Shown: positions 6,329-8,417 of the stretch, piece after piece
Layout of the letters: each line of letters starts with the position of its first letter
How positions within the stretch are numbered: the first letter of the stretch is position 1
NCBI GenBank assembly: GCA_026391935.1
Contig: JAPLDC010000442.1
Coordinates: 1-8,417, forward strand
Reading direction: 5' to 3'
Source of the DNA: Bacteroidota bacterium
GTDB lineage: Bacteria > Bacteroidota > Bacteroidia > 2-12-FULL-35-15
Length of the DNA: 8,417 bases
The notes under the pieces: generated by a model
The model's database searches: none
What the model was told of the DNA's origin: nothing
The model's input: the letters and a program-made list of their open reading frames with translations, nothing else
Position numbers and translations under genes: made by a program

Positions 6329-6586
6329 TTATTTTTTGAATTTTGAATTTCCACCGCCAAATAGATTATCGATCTTTCTTGCAAGTTTTTCATCCTTATC
6401 GGTAACGGAATTTCCCTGGTCATGTGTGGTAAGTGAGATAGAAACAATGTTGTATTGGTTGGTCCAGGTGGGATGATGATCCATCTTCTCTGCTTCAAAT
6501 GCAACTTTTGTCATGAAGGCGAATGCGTCAACAAAATTTTTGAACTCAAAGGTGCGTGTGAGTGTGTTATTTTCTTCTTTCCACAT
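6329..6586 (-). CDS. Pterin-4a-carbinolamine dehydratase (4a-hydroxytetrahydrobiopterin dehydratase)
   Basis: A small cytosolic enzyme of the PCD/DCoH (PhhB-like) family. It dehydrates the 4a-hydroxy-pterin made by aromatic amino acid hydroxylases so that the pterin cofactor can be recycled. The 85-residue product carries the diagnostic motif EKMDHHPTW with His37, His38 and Pro39 at residues 33-41, followed by VSISLTTHD with the third conserved His at 55 and the helix DKDEKLARKID. It is a little shorter than the usual 95-110 residues because the N-terminal helix is reduced, a form I associate with Bacteroidota. The ATG starts MWKEENN. It lies 42 bases downstream of a broken thioesterase gene and 12 upstream of dacB, in one apparent transcription unit. 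No hydroxylase is in the window. Confidence 0.95.
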   Translation of the reverse strand: MWKEENNTLTRTFEFKNFVDAFAFMTKVAFEAEKMDHHPTWTNQYNIVSISLTTHDQGNSVTDKDEKLARKIDNLFGGGNSKFKK

Positions 6587-6628
6587 GATTAATTTCTTTA
6601 GTATTATTTATATTTAAAAAGGAGCTGC

Positions 6629-6950
6629 TTATTCGGTAATGGTAATTACGGACATGGTTAATCTGCTGATGCAAACCATCTTTCCTTCTTCATTTTTTAT
6701 TTCGATACTCCATACATGTGTTTTTTTACCAATGTGAATAGGTTTCGCTTCGGCATACACAAATCCGTTTGCAACAGGGCGAAGGTGATTCGCATTGATA
6801 TCTAATCCCACACAGGCAAATTCTCTGTTGTCAACAATTAAGTTGGAAGCAACACATTTCCGTAATCTCGATCCCGATCGCTTCAGCCATATTGCCCTTT
6901 AACATCCATTGGATATCACCAACAGTATAAGGCTTAAACCATATGCTCAT
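6629..6950 (-). pseudogene. PaaI/hotdog-fold thioesterase with internal deletion and frameshift
   Basis: The two ends of a hotdog-fold acyl-CoA thioesterase are recognisable but in different frames. The first part, from ATG at 6950, reads MSIWFKPYTVGDIQWMLKGN then MAEAIGIEITEM and stops at a TGA (6833-6831). The second, in the +1 frame, reads VASNLIVDNREFACVGLDIN then ANHLRP...HVWSIEIKNEEGKMVCISRLT, ending at 6629. Intact relatives carry about 35 residues between EITE and SVASN, including the catalytic HGGASVVLAET-like segment. Here those codons are missing and the junction, near 6853-6858, is out of frame. Loss of the active site plus the frameshift makes it a pseudogene; a short peptide from the GTG at 6811 could be made but would not be an enzyme. 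It heads the minus-strand cluster, so its transcript may still carry the dehydratase and dacB. Confidence 0.8.
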
Positions 6951-7004
6951 AAAACTAATTTTTTTATAAAGTTAACAAGAATTTATTTATGGAATCCTTA
7001 AATC

Positions 7005-7033
7005 TTTAGCATCTGAGAAATGAAATATTTTTA
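7005..7033 (+). promoter_or_regulatory. Weak candidate promoter for the DUF4349 lipoprotein
   Basis: TTTA at 7005-7008, a 17-base spacer and TATTTTTA at 7026-7033 each miss the phylum consensus (TTTG, TAnnTTTG) by one base. It lies in the 118-base divergent gap between this gene and the thioesterase pseudogene, 35 bases before the ATG. Confidence 0.25.
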
Positions 7034-7068
7034 AGTTCTACCCGTTCTACACTAAAAAAAATCTACAA

Positions 7069-8001
7069 ATGAAAAAAACTATCTTCTTAATTTCGTGTTC
7101 GGTCCTGATGCTTGCTTCTTGCGGTGGACGATCTTCTTCAGTTGATTTTAAAACAAATAAAGATGAGGAAGCGCCGGCAGATAAAATGGCTGCGATGCCT
7201 GAATTAAAAGAAACAGTAAAATTCAGTCCTCCTGCGGTTAGTGATGAAAGCAGTGCTGATCTTGCAGGTGGAAATAGTGGTACAACAGAATCAAGTACTG
7301 TCGGCTTAACGGCTGCAGCCGGAGTTCCTATACCTGTAAAGATCGCGGAAAAGATCAAGAAAACGGCTGATCTAGATATTTCTGTTGATGATTATAAAGT
7401 GGCCCGTGCTGCTATCGAAAAGGTCGTGAAGTCGGGTAATGCTTATATCGGTGGAGAGAACGAACAAAACTCGACTTACAGTATTACAAATTCAATGGTC
7501 ATTCGTGTTTCGAATAAAGATTTCGATCGTATGGTCTCTAATTTAGCAGCTGTTGCGAGTCATGTTAATTCTAAGAATATTTATATGGAAGATGTAACCG
7601 CTCAATTTGTTGATATTACTGCCCGTTTAAAAACAAAAAAAGAAGTAGAGAAACGTTATTTGGATCTGCTGCAAAAGGCAATGAAGGTATCGGATATATT
7701 GGAAGTGGAAGGGCAATTACGAGTTATCCGTGAGGAGATAGAAGCAAAAGAAGGAGAGTTAAAATATTTGAATGATCAGGTAGATTACAGCACGATCAAT
7801 TTAAATTTTCATCAGAATTTCGAATTTACTCCGCAAGATGAACCCGGTTTTGTAGGACGTATCGGTCATGCTTTTGGAAATGGCTGGAAAGGATTTTTAA
7901 CCTTGATTATCGGATGCGTGTATGTTTGGCCGCTGTGGCTGATATTAGGGTTGACAGCGTATATTTTGGTACGGTTCATCAAAAAGAAATTGAAGAAATA
8001 G
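7069..8001 (+). CDS. DUF4349 domain-containing lipoprotein with C-terminal membrane segment
   Basis: An envelope protein of 310 residues whose molecular role is not established. Residues 1-17 are a lipoprotein signal with lipobox LASC, so Cys18 should be lipidated. A disordered Ala/Ser/Glu-rich linker (about 19-90) follows. The DUF4349 domain spans about 95-240: an N-terminal alpha/beta part (KTADLDISVDDYKVARAAIE, MVIRVSNKDFDRMVSNL), the conserved stretch DVTAQFVDITARLKTKKEVE (156-175), and a coiled coil (about 173-226) with EVEGQLRVIREEIEAKEGEL. The last 35 residues hold a long hydrophobic segment (277-302, perhaps two short helices around the PLW) and a basic tail RFIKKKLKK, the usual ending in this family. 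The start is secure because the signal peptide begins at the ATG. It stands alone, divergent from the pterin dehydratase cluster and followed by a repeat array. Confidence 0.93.
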   Translation: MKKTIFLISCSVLMLASCGGRSSSVDFKTNKDEEAPADKMAAMPELKETVKFSPPAVSDESSADLAGGNSGTTESSTVGLTAAAGVPIPVKIAEKIKKTADLDISVDDYKVARAAIEKVVKSGNAYIGGENEQNSTYSITNSMVIRVSNKDFDRMVSNLAAVASHVNSKNIYMEDVTAQFVDITARLKTKKEVEKRYLDLLQKAMKVSDILEVEGQLRVIREEIEAKEGELKYLNDQVDYSTINLNFHQNFEFTPQDEPGFVGRIGHAFGNGWKGFLTLIIGCVYVWPLWLILGLTAYILVRFIKKKLKK

Positions 8002-8028
8002 ATAGTGTGTTTTGCAAAAGGATCCTTA

Positions 8029-8195
8029 GAAAACTTGCCCCCTTAACAAAGGGTGCACGTGGGATTAATTGTAATTGAAGTAAAATGCTAGTGAGAAAAC
8101 TTGCCCCTTAACAAAGGAGGCAAGGGGGATTAAAAGTAAAAAGCTAGTGAGAAAACTTCCCCCTTAACAAAGGAGGCAAGGGGGATTTCATGCTA
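8029..8195. repeat. Three tandem copies of a palindromic C/G-run repeat
   Basis: Units begin with GAAAACTT at 8029, 8095 and 8151, giving lengths of 66, 56 and about 45 bases. Each has a C run, TTAACAAAGG, a G run and GGGATT; units 1 and 2 end in GCTAGTGA. Units 2 and 3 can fold with CCCCTT or CCCCCTT pairing to AAGGGG(G), for example 8159-8165 with 8178-8184. Unit 1 has diverged, reading AAAGGGTGCACGTGGG where the others read AAAGGAGGCAAGGGGG. The array fills the gap between two convergent genes and may act as their terminator. It resembles dispersed intergenic palindromes rather than a CRISPR. Confidence 0.85.
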
Positions 8196-8223
8196 CAATA
8201 ATAAGATCTAATTCATTTTTAAA

Positions 8224-8417
8224 TTAACCTTTCGAACTTTCATACTCATCCTTCGCATTATCAAATTCCTTGATGAGCTGTTCTCTTTCTGTGATCAGAT
8301 TGGAAACGAGCAGACTTTTTCTGAAAAACACCATCGTTAATAACCACTTTGCTCTAATTTCTTTTACCATCAATGCATACCAAAAAGCAAAAAGGCCACT
8401 TATTGGCAAGGATAAAG
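8224..8417 (-). CDS. C-terminal end of a membrane-associated protein, cut by the right edge
   Basis: Only the last 63 codons are present; the frame is open to the window edge, so the TTG at 8409 is just an internal codon. The visible part has a hydrophobic stretch LPISGLFAFWYALMV, a basic segment KEIRAKWLL, a second hydrophobic stretch TMVFFRKSLLV and an acidic helical tail REQLIKEFDNAKDEYESSKG. This pattern reminds me of the C-terminal extension of Bacteroidota PlsC-like acyltransferases, but that is a weak resemblance from memory and no catalytic motif is in the window. It converges on the DUF4349 gene across the palindromic repeat array. Confidence 0.55.
   Translation of the reverse strand, partial: LSLPISGLFAFWYALMVKEIRAKWLLTMVFFRKSLLVSNLITEREQLIKEFDNAKDEYESSKG

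Noticed and set aside
6024..6476. 150-codon plus-strand open frame
   Set aside because: It lies antisense to dacB and the pterin dehydratase, both of which have complete catalytic motifs; its translation is low-complexity hydrophobic shadow sequence.
7047..7358. 103-codon minus-strand open frame
   Set aside because: Antisense to the signal peptide and disordered linker of the DUF4349 lipoprotein, whose repetitive Ala/Ser codons create open reverse frames.
8029..8195. CRISPR-like direct repeats
   Set aside because: The segments between the shared GAAAACTT parts are themselves similar to one another, the spacing is uneven (66 and 56 bases), and no cas genes are present; tandem palindromic repeats fit better.

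Overview
The window looks like a chromosomal segment of a member of the Bacteroidota, most likely from the Sphingobacteriia/Chitinophagia side. The evidence is A+T-rich DNA, start codons without clear Shine-Dalgarno sequences, a tRNA promoter that fits the Bacteroidota pattern TTTG-N19-TAnnTTTG, and protein families typical of the phylum: a DPP5-like S9 peptidase, a TPR protein with a C-terminal three-helix membrane module, and a DUF4349 lipoprotein. This assignment rests on recognition of sequence features, with no database search.

Layout from left to right. (1) 2-1060, plus: 3' part of an S9 serine peptidase gene cut by the left edge, closed by a strong terminator. (2) 1168-1962, plus: a short-chain dehydrogenase. 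(3) 2039-2272, minus: a small hypothetical gene, convergent with (2) across a long hairpin. (4) 2406-3482, plus: an unusually A+T-rich TPR membrane protein whose 5' end looks lost or replaced. (5) 3596-3669, minus: tRNA-Asp(GTC) with its own promoter, a terminator, and an inverted repeat at the predicted start of its leader. (6) 3909-4754, plus: an unrecognised protein with two membrane helices. (7) A REP-like palindromic stretch between convergent genes. (8) A minus-strand cluster read in the order PaaI-type thioesterase pseudogene (6950-6629), pterin-4a-carbinolamine dehydratase (6586-6329), D-Ala-D-Ala carboxypeptidase/endopeptidase DacB (6316-4850). (9) 7069-8001, plus: a DUF4349 lipoprotein, divergent from that cluster. 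(10) 8029-8195: nearly three tandem copies of a C/G-run palindromic repeat. (11) 8224-8417, minus: the 3' end of a membrane-associated protein cut by the right edge.

The genes are mostly unrelated housekeeping and envelope functions: peptide degradation, peptidoglycan trimming, pterin recycling and a surface lipoprotein. I see no defence system, CRISPR array, phage or complete mobile element, and no coherent new system. The points worth a second look are the thioesterase gene that has lost its catalytic segment, the TPR gene with a replaced 5' end, the hairpin in the pre-tRNA-Asp leader, and the palindromic repeats at convergent gene ends.
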